This document shows, piece after piece, positions 10,701 to 22,739 of a stretch of DNA of 64,000 nt; within the stretch, counting starts at the first letter, position 1, and the number at the start of each line of letters is the position of its first letter. This DNA comes from Henckelia pumila (lineage: Eukaryota > Streptophyta > Magnoliopsida > Lamiales > Gesneriaceae), in contig NC_133121.1 of NCBI RefSeq assembly GCF_033568475.1, positions 130,356,375-130,420,374 of the forward strand. The letters run 5' to 3'. Both the position numbers and the translations under genes were made by a program. Below the pieces are notes generated by a model. That model was not told the origin of the DNA and made no database searches. It saw only the letters and a list, made by a program, of their open reading frames with translations.

Positions 10701-13237
10701 ATAAAAATCCATTGAATGCATGCTTTCAAATAAAGGAGTTTTTCTATTATGGTGATAAACATCCATGGGAAACACCAAAGTCAAACAATGAAAATTTATT
10801 AAACTGTTATAACGGAACCTTTCTTTTCCAATTTCAACTGAAAAAGGATTCACATAACCCGCTATCAACCAATATCGTCATCATTGTTTTTTTTATTAAA
10901 TTAAAAAAAGGTAGAGGTAAAAGAAAGAGCTCAAATAAGCAAGCAAACATTCCTCTGACTGAACATTCAAGAGAGTAGAAATTTGATAAACTATATGACT
11001 TGGTCAATGCAGCAGCAGCAAATGGCCCATTGCTCAATGTCAAATACCAACCTCACCTAAACTCATTCATTATTTTGCAAGAAAAGGCTGATAGAAGAGT
11101 AAAATATAATGTCCACAAAATTATAAAGTAATTACACCTACTTCATTCAGAAGTCTGAATGATTAGGAAAAAATCAACAATTTGTTTACTTCAGTGGAAC
11201 AGAAAGATACAAACATAGTTACTAGTAATATATCAACATTATTCTTCCTCAACCACACTGATTACAAGAGTGCAACATCTAGAAAATGTTATTTACTGAA
11301 TTTGGACTAATATGCACAAGTATAAAAATTCCAATAAGAGAATAGAAATTTACCAGGAGATGGCAGGGCAGAAACCGATTGTGATTGAGATGACACTGAG
11401 GACGCAGCTATGGGTGATTTCAAAGATAAAGCGAAGGCACTTGAGGCTCCAGATGAAGCAGTGCTGAAACCCGTAAAACCTGAAGATGGAGCAGATGCAA
11501 CAATATTCAATGCTGTGGACACTGCATGAGCAGTACCAATAAAACAGAGAGGGTCAAACCAGAACTAGCAGCAGTTAGAAATGATGCGGTTGTAACTGAA
11601 GGGGTGCTAGCAGCTGCAGCGGCTTTTGATGTGGGCACACTTGACAGAGGCGATGTCAAAGTAGAGGATTGAAACCCTGTAGTGCCAAAACTGGGCGAGA
11701 ACGATGATGAAGTTGTTCCTGATGCTAAACTGGTAGTGCTCTTTAAAAATGAAAAACCAGAAGCTGCAGAGGCAGGCACTGTTGAAAATGAAGCTGTGGG
11801 CGTAGTGGCAGCAGTTCCCAGGCCAGTAGCTGATGCTGAGGGGAATGAAAATCCAGGAGAACCAGATGCATTGGCGAAAGAAAATCCAGGTGCTGAAGAA
11901 GCTGAGCTTGAAGCATTGGTAGGTGCGGGGAATGATGTAGCTGTAGAGGAAGAGCTCAACGAACCGAACAGGGGAGCTGGAGATGAATTAAAGATGGATG
12001 AGGAGGAACCCGTAAGGCCTAAAGTTGACACAGAAGTTGATCCAAATGATGGTGCACTTCCGAGAGAGCTAGATGCGGTGGCGAATGGATTAGTGGCGAA
12101 TGAAAATCCAGGTGCCGAAGAAGCTGAGCTTGAAACATTGGTAGGTAATGGGGATGATGTAGCTGAGGAGGAAGAGCTTAATGAACCGAACAAGGTAGCT
12201 GGAGATGAACTAAACATGGACGAAGAGGAACCCAAAAGGCCTAAAGTTGACCCAGAGCTTGATCCAAACGATGGTGTATTTCCCACTGATGCTACATTTG
12301 TTGAAAATGAAGGTGTGGAGGGGGCAAATAGACCGCCAGCTGGGAACTTACCATCAAACACATTTGCCACTGGGCTTGGACCTGACTCGGATAGGGGAGC
12401 AGTGTTTGCGGTATTTGATGATGACAAAGACGATCCAATTAGGTTGAACGATGTGGCTAGACCAGATCCAAACGGCGGTGCGGTGGAACTGCTATTAGAA
12501 GCTCCAGAGAGGAATCCGAAAGGGCTAGAAGTTGGGGCATTGCCGGACCCAAATAAGTTTGAAGATCCCGGAGCAGGGGATGCAAATAATGTCGAGGTAC
12601 CAAATGGTGATGATGAAGGCGATGGTGATCCGGCCACAGCAGCTGAACTTGACCCGAACATGCTAGCAGTATTACCCGTACCCAAAGATGGGGATCCGAA
12701 AGGAATTGAAGCGGGAGCCGCAGAAGAGGAGGCTGACCCAGACAACGATGAACCAAAAGGAATAGACGTGGAAACCGGGGTAGAAGACCCAAACAGGCTG
12801 GGTGCAGAACCCGAACCGAAAATACTTGGAGTTGGCGCCGAACTAGATAAAGAGGATCCAAAGGAGCTGGAAGTAATTGCTGAAGCAGAAGATCCGAAAG
12901 CGCTGGGAGTCGTCCCAGATCCAAAACGGTTGGAAGTTGGAGTCGAACCTGATGCAGAAGATGATCCAAATATGTTTGATGTGAGGCCTGAACCGATAGA
13001 AGACCCGAATAAATTCAAGGCAGGGGAAGGCGACGAGCTGAAGATTGAGGAACCGCCGAATGCGGTTGCAGCTGCCCCTGTGGTGGAAGATGCCGTTCCG
13101 GAGCCGAAACCAAAGGAAATCGCGGAAGTGGTTGAGGTTGGGTTGGAACTAGGGTTTTGGACACCAAGCGAAAAGGGAGAAGAAGACGAAAAAGAGGAGG
13201 AAAATGAAGAAGTTGTGGAGAAGCCCGTCCCCGCCAT
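4767..13237 (-). CDS. NUP62: Nuclear pore protein NUP62 (FG-repeat nucleoporin, Nsp1 family)
   Basis: Minus-strand exons by my reading: 13237-11560, 11521-11354, 10123-10030, 9346-9268, 8546-8424, 7167-7090, 6718-6615, 6002-5915, 5832-5734, 4859-4767; all phases agree, giving about 867 residues. Residues 1 to ~650 are a Ser/Ala/Thr-rich disordered region with many FG, FGS and LFGSS repeats, which in this family forms the permeability barrier and binds transport receptors. Residues ~660-867 are the Nsp1_C coiled-coil domain (EIIKEWNAELQERAGKFQKQ, then SLMWIDEKAEEFSSRIQKLA) that assembles into the central channel complex with NUP54 and NUP58. I chose the ATG at 13237 for its CAACCATGGCG context. 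The junction between the first two exons is unsettled: a 38-nt intron (11522-11559) or a 119-nt one (11522-11640) both keep frame. Plant NUP62 is usually somewhat shorter (my recollection). Confidence 0.93.
6037..6445. repeat. Three ~137-bp tandem repeats in a NUP62 intron
   Basis: Three consecutive units start at about 6037, 6175 and 6306. Each contains AGACTAAAAACA, CTTTTTCACTCCACCA, GTAAACTC..GAAGGTAATT and TTCATTGCATGGAAAA in the same order. Units differ by substitutions and small indels. The array fills most of the intron 6003-6614. Confidence 0.9.
8584..9106. mobile_element. hAT-like MITE in a NUP62 intron
   Basis: The ends are inverted copies: CAATGTTCTAAAAAGCG at the left, and the complement of CAGTGTTCTAAAAGTCG at the right. 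The element is flanked by an 8-bp target duplication with one mismatch (ACCAAAAC at 8576-8583, CCCAAAAC at 9107-9114). Subterminal regions are rich in GGCGCCTAGGCG-type repeats; the centre is AT-rich and non-coding. CA(G/A)TG ends with an 8-bp duplication fit a non-autonomous hAT element. It supplies 523 of the 721 nt of its host intron. Confidence 0.85.
10629..10676. repeat. ATA/ATAACA microsatellite
   Basis: A run of TAA-type trinucleotides with interruptions, in the NUP62 intron between its second and third exons. Confidence 0.8.
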
Positions 13238-13486
13238 GGTTGAGGCGGATATCGGCTGCACTGCGGCGGTGGCGGGGTCTGCGGTTTTTCAAATTTTGGG
13301 GTTTAGGGGTAGAAGGGAAGGAAATAAGACTGTTATAAATTGAGACACATATATCACGGATCTTTGTTTTGGGCCGAACACCTTTCGGCCCGGTCAAATA
13401 GAACCGCAGCGGCCCATCTTCAATTTCTAGTACATTACAACGAACAAATTCCCGCCGCGGTCGGTTGTCGCTGTTCGGGCGAAAAC
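13238..13486. promoter_or_regulatory. Divergent promoter of NUP62 and the ALC1-like helicase
   Basis: Only 249 bp separate the two start codons, which face away from each other. The interval holds two site II-type motifs in opposite orientation, TGGGCC at 13370-13375 and GGCCCA at 13411-13416. Such motifs bind TCP factors and are common in plant housekeeping promoters. No clear TATA box serves either gene. Shared or co-ordinated expression is an inference from the layout. Confidence 0.7.
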
Positions 13487-16400
13487 ATGAACTACGAGCA
13501 GAGACTGATCGAGGGGGCCAAGTACGTCTACGCCGGAGACTCTCGCGCCTCCGCAGATGCACCAGTCGACGTCTCCGAGCTGGAGATAATGGCTACGCTC
13601 AAACATCACCAAGTCGAAGGTGTCTCCTGGCTCATCCGGCGGTACCACCTCGGCGTCAACGTCATACTTGGTACATCTAACATCAAGATTCGTTAATTCT
13701 TGCTTCTTCTTTCTTTTTCTTTTTTCTTTTTTTGGTTTTTGCTTTGGTAATTTTGTGCTAATTCGTAAATTGAAGTAGCATTGTTATGGTCATGACTTGC
13801 AGGAGATGAGGTGAGATTCCCGGTTGTGTACGAGGTTAACTTTCAAAGCCAACGGCGTGCTGAGTTTTTTTCTAGGATTATATACCAGTAATTATTATGA
13901 ATGAAAGATCTTAATGTTGGGGAAAATGCTTATTTTTTTAATGGTTGGTTAGTTAATCAAAACGAAATATTTGCGAAAGTGTAGAGTTCTTGTTAACGTT
14001 TTTCTTATCATTTTGTAGTGCAGAAGCATTTTGTCGTGGAGCCTCTGAATTAGGAATTTGTAGCTACATGAGTTACTGGAAGGGCTATTATTGATGTGGA
14101 GCAGAATAAAATTTTAAGTCTAGAATTAACTCGGTTGCATCAAAGATGGAATTTAAAATTGCATTTTGTCCAGCGTTATCTCTAAATCACATGAAAAGTG
14201 GTCGAGTCAAACGTTTTTGCTTTCTATAATTTTGAATTGGTACAAAGAAATCCCCAAACCTCCTTGAATATTCATAGACAATAATATCTGCAGTGTCATG
14301 CTATCAAATGCATACATATATATGCTAGTGTAAAAGTATTTTAAATAAGGAAGTTAGATGATTATTTCACGAGGTAACCCGCTTAGATTTTATGAACTCT
14401 GGTGAATGCTAGAGAGCAAAGTGCTGTCAAATGTCATGATGTATTGAGTTATCTTAGCATTCCAACTTATTAGGTTTACATTTTTTGTGGCCTCTCATAG
14501 CATATCAAGAATTTGGTATTTGGTAGAAATAATCAGAGTTTATATGAATTCTTTATTCCCTCGAGTCTTAAATATGCAATGTGGTGGTTCTGTGGTATTT
14601 GTTTGGGAAAAAGTCAACGGCACTCTATAGAAACAAGCTTGATAATTTCATTTGCAATGGCTATTTTCCTCCATGTGTTTGATTTTCCTATAGATGGGAC
14701 TTGGGAAGACTTTACAAGCTATATCTCTTTTGAGTTATCTGAAGGTATCCAGGAAGTCTACTGGGCCATTCCGTAAGTAAATGCATTTTAGTCTCACCAT
14801 CTATTCTTTGGTTTGGAATTTTGATTATTATAATTTTCAGTTCATTATTCTACTTAAATTTTTTAACATTTTTCACAGTTGTGCTATGTCCTCTCAGCGT
14901 GACAGATAGTTGGGTGTCTGAAGTAGCCAATTTTGCTCCAAAGTTGAGATTACTTCGTTATGTCGGTGAGAAAGAACATAGACGTAAATTACGATGGGAA
15001 ATGTATGAGTACATAAAAAATCAGTCATTATCTTATGGTGTAAGTTTTGGGTCTACGCATGTTTTTTAGCCCAATTGAAAGTTTTCACATTCTCTCTCAT
15101 ATCTGATAATTTGCAGTAAAATACAATGACATACCATGCACTGACTATCTTTGGTGTCTTATAGGTTCCATCATGGTCGTTTGATGTGCTATTAACAACT
15201 TATGACATAGCGCTGATTGATCAGGATTTTCTCTGCCAGTTCCCTTGGGATTACACAATAATTGATGAAGCGCAGAGACTCAAAAACCCTTCCAGTGTAT
15301 GTTAAGAGATTATGCAATTAAAAATAATTCAAGAAAGTGATTTGAGTTTCTGCAGAAAGTCTACTCTTGTGATGGGTAACTATTACGTAGCTGCAATGCT
15401 AGACGTGGTTATAATCAAGGTGTTAATCATCAAATGAGTTGACTATTTTGATTTATTTCAGGTGTAAGCATTATGCAACAATTTTTTCCCTGCAATTTTA
15501 AGCTTGTTTCGCATTCTTAGCTGGGCTACATTTTTTATCATCATATGATTATTGGTTTCTAAACCAGGGTATGGATAACTAGGGTGGTGACTGTTCGGCT
15601 AGGAAATCGTGACATGCTGAAAGTTCTCCTCAAAAAATTTTAAATCTGTCTCCAAGTGTAGGGTAGGATGACTGTTTTGACTCATCTCTGAAATAGTGAT
15701 CTTGTTAGATTCATTTCTTTCTCAGTGTTGTATGTTAACCTGGTGGTAAATGCGTGTAAGGTAAGATTGGTGGTTTGACTGTAATTACCTTACGCATGAT
15801 TTCTTGAGCTTCCTTTTTGGCTGATGTTACAGGCTTCTGCTTTTATTTAGGTTTTGTACCATACACTAAGAGAGAGGTTTGTCATGCCACGAAAATTGCT
15901 GATGACTGGCACACCTATTCAAAACAATCTCACAGAACTATGGGCATTGTTGCACTTCTGTATGGCTTCCATATTTGGAACAAAAGAGCAGTTTTTGTCC
16001 GCTTTCTCAGAAGCTGGAGACCCTATGTGTAAATTTATTCACTCATACCTTCTACGAAGTACATTTTGCATCTTAAGATGGAACTCTTGATGGAACACTT
16101 AGCTAGTGAGATTATCATTTTCATGAATTAAAAAAGTGCTGCACGAATTGCCATGATTATAACTACTGTCTTGTCAATGCTTTGAAATTTCTTATAAAAA
16201 TAGAGGTACTTCTGTTTTGAGAAACTCTATCTTGATATTTTGAATTCCTTCTCTGAGCAGGTCATGATGGAGAAAAGGCGAAGGAACAGTTTAAGATCTT
16301 AAAATATGTGCTCGGCGCATTCATGCTTCGAAGAACCAAATCTAAACTTATGGAGTCTGGAACTCTTTTGCTGCCACCTATTACTGAGATTACTGTGTTA

Positions 16401-19400
16401 GTTTCTGACTGCCTGTTTTACTGTTATTGCTTGCCTGCTTGATGTGATTCCTTAAGGAAGCAGCTTTAAACGAGTTAGTTTATCACTTGTATCACAGCTG
16501 TTTTTGAGTTTTTCCTGTTTTGCTGTCTTTTGTTGTTTAGTATTCTATTACATAGTCCCTTGATAATTCGAAGTTCTTGTTGACAGGATTGCGCCTTTGG
16601 TTTCTCTGCAGGAGAAGGTTTATTTGTCAATAATGAGGAAGGAACTTCCAAGGCTCCTTGCTATAGCCTCCAGAACTTCCACTGCTCCATCATTGCATAA
16701 TATTGTATGCTGATTTATTTTTATTTGTTCACTGTTTTGTTTGTTTGTGCTTCTGGTTATGTTGATACCATATTTCTTATTTCCAAGTCGCATACATGAT
16801 GCATATTATATGCTTATCCTTCAGGTGATTCAGCTACGGAAAGCATGTAGTCACCCGTACCTTTTCCCAGGTATTGAGCCTGAACCATACCAAGAGGGTG
16901 AGCACCTAGTTCAGGTAGCGTAATTCACAAACCCTGTGAAACAGCTATTTACAAGACTATATTGAGTGAATGAAGTTTCTAAGTGTAAAATACGCTCATG
17001 TCCATTTCAGTAACTAGTGCCAGCAAAAAGAAATTGGTGGAGAATACAACTAGCCCTGCATTTGACACATTTTTTGTGCTTTCTTGAATTCTCAATTTTT
17101 CATAAGTTAATTTGAACTTTCAGGTTTATTTAGTCTTTCTATGATTAATCCGTTCTTTGTACCTGAAATTTTATTTCATCAGGCTAGTGGTAAACTTCTT
17201 ATCTTAGACCAGCTACTTCAGAAGCTGCACAATTCTCAGCATCGGGTTCTATTGTTTGCTCAGATGACTCATACTCTTGATATTTTACAGGCTAGTGTCG
17301 TAACTACTATTTAATTCATTAAACTATACCACCTGGAGTGACTTCATATTAGTCCCTAAAGGTTTTTCGTCATATGTGTGTGCAGGACTTTTTAGAGCTC
17401 AGGAAATATACATACGAGCGCCTTGATGGTTCAATTCGAGCAGAGGAGCGCTTTGCTGCAATTAGAAGTTTCAGCCGAAAATCTGTTGAAGGAAGTTACA
17501 GTTCTGATACTGAAATGAACATTCCGTTTATCTTTTTGATTTCCACAAGAGCTGGGGGAGTGGGATTAAATCTTGTAGCTGCTGATTCAGTAAGTGTGCA
17601 TTTTTATATCCAATTTTGCTATACTCACTCAGTTGTCCTCGTCGTATAACCGTTGAATATCTTATCTTGCACCATAGTATTCTCTTGAAACATACTGGTC
17701 GATCAAATGAAAATTCCTTGCTAATCCTATGTATAAATTAGGTCATTCACATGCTTTATTGCTAATTTGTTACCTTAGCTTTTCATTTGTCTTGACACTT
17801 GGATGTTGTCAATATCACTGTTATATGCAATTACCGGTCATAAGCTGCGAATGGACACGAGATTCAAAATATTTGTTTTTTCCTTCAGCAAACATGCTGC
17901 ATTTGAACTGACGGTGTACGTGACAAATTCTTTGGTGAAATCTAGCTTAGGCAATTGGTGCAGATTTTTCACGCAATCTGCAGCATGGTGTGTATCAATT
18001 ATAACAATGAAGTGAGGATTAGTGTAAGCAATAAATTTTGATTCTACTGTGATTATCTGAGGAAATGTTAATGCTGGTATGCATGCTTACTTATCAGAAG
18101 CTAGGGATGTCATAACCACTTGTCCTTTATTAAAGAGACCCCATGGCAGGTGTTAGGTTTCGTCACTTATATCTGTCCTAAAGTTGATGTCAAGTATGTT
18201 ATTTTTTTCTTTTTTCTGGATGTTTCTGGAATTATGGAATTTGGTTGTCCACACAATGCAATGTGAATTGTATGATCATAACTGATTTGAGCCTTTTAGC
18301 TCTTTCTAGGTTATATTTTATGAGCAAGATTGGAATCCACAAGTCGATAAGCAGGCTTTGCAGCGTGCACATCGAATTGGTCAAACCAATCATGTTTTGT
18401 CCATGAATTTAGTTACTGGACATACTATTGAAGAGGTGAGGTCGCGTTATTATTTTTTCAGTTTATCACATTTAGACATTTGGTTGATGGTTGACAGTTG
18501 AATACATGCAGGTTATCATGCGGAGAGCAGAAAGGAAGTTACAGCTGAGTCATAATGTCATAGGAGAGGATATTTTGAATCGTGATGGAAATAATGGGGG
18601 AGCTGAAGCTGGTGATTTAAAATCTATTATATTTGGGCTGCATAATTTTGATCCTCTGGAGATTAATTCGGAAAAGTCAGCTCAACTGAATATGGGTGAA
18701 TTAATTTGTCTGGCTGACAAGGTTATTGGATCCCGCCATGAGTTAAGGTCAAACGTGGGTGACAGAAAGTTTGAGATCAATCCAATGGATTTTAAGGATC
18801 GCCAAAATCTAGTGGTGCAAGAAGGTTCAAGGTCTCTCGCTTTTGATCCTGGACGTGATGAGGCTTCGTATGCTTCATGGGTTGAGAAATTCAAGCAGGC
18901 CTCCCAAGCAGATGACAGTGATGTATTGAAATTGAGAAATAGAAGACAATTGTCTGACGAGAAGCATCTTAAAGCTGAAGCCGGTCGGAAGAAGTCAGAG
19001 GAGGAGAAACTATCTAAATGGGAATCTCTTGGGTATCATTCACTAGCAGTCAGCAATCCTTTGGGCCCGAGCGACTTGGATGTAATATCAGATTCTGGTT
19101 CAGTTCATTTTGTTTATGGTGACTGCACTAACACATCAATTGCTTGTCCTTTACAGCCCACAATTATATTCAGGTAGATAATAGGTAGTGTTTGCAAATG
19201 CTTAAAAAAAGTTATTATGTACTTTTCTTTACAATTTTGTTCATTTCTTTGCAAACCCTACCTTAATGTCAGTCACTAAAAGCATTCTGTTCATATTAAA
19301 GTTATAACTGCTCTGTGATTGCCCTTCATCTGTTTTAGAACTCAGAATTTGTGTGAAAGCCTTGGACTAAACTAAAATTCTTTGAACAGCTGTGTCGATA

Positions 19401-22400
19401 ACTCAGGAAAGTGGGGCCGTGGGGGTCTATTTGATGCATTGGCTAGAGTTGCACCTACTGTTCCCCATGCATATGAGCAAGCTTCAGAATTCGGGGATCT
19501 TCATCTTGGTGATCTACACCTCATAGAAATCAATGGTCAGTTTTCGGCTCTCTGCTCTGATTGAATTCTGTCCTGACAGGTTCTGCTACGTGTTGTACTT
19601 TGTTACTGGTAGAATTCCTTTTGCAATGGCGATGATAATCTTCTTAAAATTTAAACTGTGACTAAAGGTGATTTTGTCTTTCGTCTCTAGTGTAGGGTTA
19701 TTATCGCTCAGACATGCTTTTATTTTTAAGATAAGTGCAAATCTAGTTCAAGACCTTTGTCATACATATTTACTATCAATTTGTTATTCCCAGTTTTGAC
19801 AATATTGTGCTTCCAATTTTAACCCCAATATTTCTTTTTATTTCCATCTATTTCTGTCACTTGGATTTTCTTAGCTCTGAACTACCTGCAGATGACCAAA
19901 GTACACAGAGCACTACAACAAGTAATGCTCCTCAATGGGCAGCTTTAGCTGTTGTGCAGTCATATAATATCAGGCGTAAAGTCCCACGCAGCAATATCTC
20001 GATTACTGATTTGGAAGTTTGCCTTGCCAAGGCATCATCTTCAGCTGCTCAACATTCTGGTAAATATTTGCTTGTTTTTCATAGATTTGCGTACCTATAA
20101 TAATCTAGCATATACGTGTGCGTAGAGATCAAATATATATATTTATTTAGTTAGAATTTAAGTTATGGTAATGGAGTGGATTGCGACTTTCTCATTGATA
20201 CCTTTTAACTTTTACTTCTACATTTTATCTTTTCATGTTGTCGTATTTGTTCCTTGCCATCTATATTTACCATTATATATGGTGAAACTATTAACATACA
20301 TCTATTTAAATTGTTGTTTATTATTTTAACTTTTTTCCTTTTCGAAAATTTTCGACACCATGAACAGATGACATTCTTCTTATGAGTGATATCGTGAACT
20401 CCAAATCTTTTGGAAACCTGCATTTTGTTAGTCAATGATTGAGATAAAGAAATAATGAAACATTAGCTAAATTGAGAAAGGCTATGAACAATTTTATTAT
20501 TTTTTTAAAGTATTATATATTTAGAACTTATACACTCACCTTTGACTCCAAAACCGAAAATTTCACTGAGAATTGTTTTTTTAGTGCTTCTCATGATTTT
20601 TCTACTGATGAGAAAGCTGAACAACCCAATTAAATTAATTGGTTAGATTTTGAAATTCTTGATCATGTAAAACCGGTTGATGTTTGGCAAACCTTTTGAA
20701 AGACTTAATGAGCGTGTGCAGATTTGGAGTGACGTGCAGTGATGACATCAAAAAAACAACGTTAGATTTTTTTTTAATTCCACAATTTTTCTTTTAGCTA
20801 GAAGAGAACGAACAAATGCCACTGTTCTTACTTGAACTCGTTAATTCTGATAATTGAATACTTGGCTTATTGCTCTGATTTGGCATTAAGTTGATGGTAA
20901 CGTTATGGTTATAAATTGCATAATTAATGTTATTAATAATTAATTGTGGGAATGTCTTGCTCTTACTCCTTTGTTGTTTCGCTTGTTTCATTCTTTAACA
21001 TTTTCATAACAACTTGATTTTATCTATATACCATTAGACTCTAGTGTCATCAAATTCTACTCACATAAAGCACAATTAGGATTTTATAACCGAGGTGCGC
21101 TCATATATTATGAAACAAAGTCTGTGTGCATTTCTTTTGGTGTAGATATTTATGTGCAGCATATGACACGTTTGACATAATTTGTTGACCTAAAATTAAG
21201 CGGGAAAATGAAAACAACTAAATATTTGTCAACCAAAATAACAGAAAAACTAAAACTCATCACCCATTAAATTTGGAATGAGTTACATGACATTAAGGTT
21301 CTGTTTGGACATGTACTTTAAAAATATTTTTAGTATTTTATAAGTGAAAAAAATTTAAAGTATGTGTTTGGATAAAAATTTTGTAAAATGTTTTTGAAAA
21401 CTATATTTTAAAAAGTGTTCTCCAAGTATAGTTTTTAAAGAACACTTGAAAGGTGTTTTTTAGATGTTTTTAGCATGAAACCATGGAAGGCAATGATGAA
21501 CAACATGAATTTTTTGAAATGTTAAAATGTTTTTATAGAATAGTTGTCCAAACACATATTTATTCTTAGAACAATTTTAAAAATATTTTGTAAAAAGTTT
21601 TTAAAAAATACTTTTACAAAAACGTTTTATAAGTACATGTCCAAACGAAACATAAGTTATGAGAATGAAGTGGAGGTTGTGAGAGGGGCGATGATGTTTT
21701 TCCATATATCTCCTCAGGGCATATAAATTACAAAAATATCTATTTGACGTCTTATGTTTTACACATTGAGGGCTAGTTTTGGCAATTCACAATATATAGA
21801 TACTATAGATATAGATATAGATTTACTTGTCAGCTGATATATCATCTTCGCTAGGAAACTTTTTTCTTTTCCGAATTAGATCATAAGGGTATTCACACAA
21901 GCATGTCCAGTCCTATCTTATTTCTTCATTTTGGCAGCTTCAATTCACATGCCGAGAATTGGTTATCAAGACTCCTCAGATCGTTCAGAATGGTACACAG
22001 TTGAACGTCTTCTACGAAAATATGCAGCTATGTATGCCATAGATATCTATGTGTACGTCTCTCTCTTTCTCTCGATGTTGGTGTGCTCCCTGGGGTGGGT
22101 GGGTAGTTGATCACAATTGTTTTTCATACCGCGATGACTTCCCGATGTGTACATGAACATCTATTGTGTGCTTTGATGTACAAATTGAGGGTCTGCACAC
22201 GAGTTGATTTATGTTCCAAGTTGTGCTATTTGACCTCCTCTCAAGTTGACTACCTAAAACTTGAGCCTGGATCATATTTGTGTTGATTAATTTAAGCTCA
22301 AGCTTGAAAATTTCATAATTTTTGAAAAAGCTGAAATTAACTAAGCTTCCCTTTCAACTGTTTTTAAAAACTTATCGTCAACAATTGATGAAAGAAATAA

Positions 22401-22586
22401 TAGTATGATGATAGATTGAATAATATTAAGTTTAATAAATAAAAGTGACTTAAGCTTGATATATATATATGTGCTTTAATTCAGCCAGCCCCCATAGTTA
22501 CTGGAAGCTCATCGCGTGCTAACGTGAATTGCTTTATGTCTACTTCATGCAGGTATTATTTCCAACGTACCGCAGCAACCATGTAA
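13487..22586 (+). CDS. CHR10: SNF2-family chromatin remodeller with macro domain (ALC1/CHR10 type)
   Basis: Exons: 13487-13670, 13803-13810, 14694-14772, 14879-15039, 15165-15296, 15851-16028, 16261-16396, 16587-16704, 16825-16914, 17183-17290, 17386-17589, 18310-18435, 18512-19173, 19390-19535, 19892-20059, 21938-22052, 22553-22586. They total 2649 nt with all phases consistent, giving 882 residues. The N-terminal ATPase lobe carries Walker A (MGLGKT, 65-70) and a DEAQ box (178-181). The helicase C lobe has [11 protein letters not shown] and QRAHRIGQ. A linker follows, then a C-terminal macro domain from ~700 to the end ([40 protein letters not shown]). This order matches animal ALC1 and plant CHR10: an ATP-driven nucleosome remodeller whose macro domain binds ADP-ribose at DNA damage in animals. 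The plant role is inferred. Oddities are an 8-nt second exon and a GC-AG intron. Confidence 0.93.
21297..21655. mobile_element. MITE in the last long intron of CHR10
   Basis: The left end TGTTTGGACATGTACTT is repeated inverted at the right end (AAGTACATGTCCAAACG), with further AT-rich inverted homology inside (AAAATATTTT blocks). A TTA trinucleotide flanks both sides (21293-21295 area and after CATAAG), which would fit a PIF/Harbinger-type target duplication, but this is uncertain. It is non-coding. Confidence 0.7.
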
Positions 22587-22653
22587 TTTTTGCCGATGTT
22601 TGGCTTGTAACAATTCCCTAAGAGGCAGTGCCCCATTTCGCTCCAACAGTTTT

Positions 22654-22739
22654 GTGATGTTAGATGTAAACAGCCACACAACCGTCTTGCAATTGCGTGA
22701 TGTTAGATGTAAACAGCCACACAACCGTCTTGCAATTGC
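22654..22739 (+). repeat. 43-bp perfect tandem duplication in the CHR10 3' UTR
   Basis: The 43-bp unit starting GTGATGTTAGATG and ending GTCTTGCAATTGC occurs twice head to tail (22654-22696, 22697-22739) with no difference. It lies 68 bp after the stop codon, so it is probably transcribed in the 3' UTR. Confidence 0.95.

Noticed and set aside
11682-13343. 553-codon plus-strand open frame, acidic and rich in Glu, Asp and Pro
   Set aside because: It is the exact antisense of the NUP62 FG exon; the skewed codon use of Ser/Ala/Gly repeats keeps the opposite strand open. NUP62 has family motifs and splice support, this frame has none.
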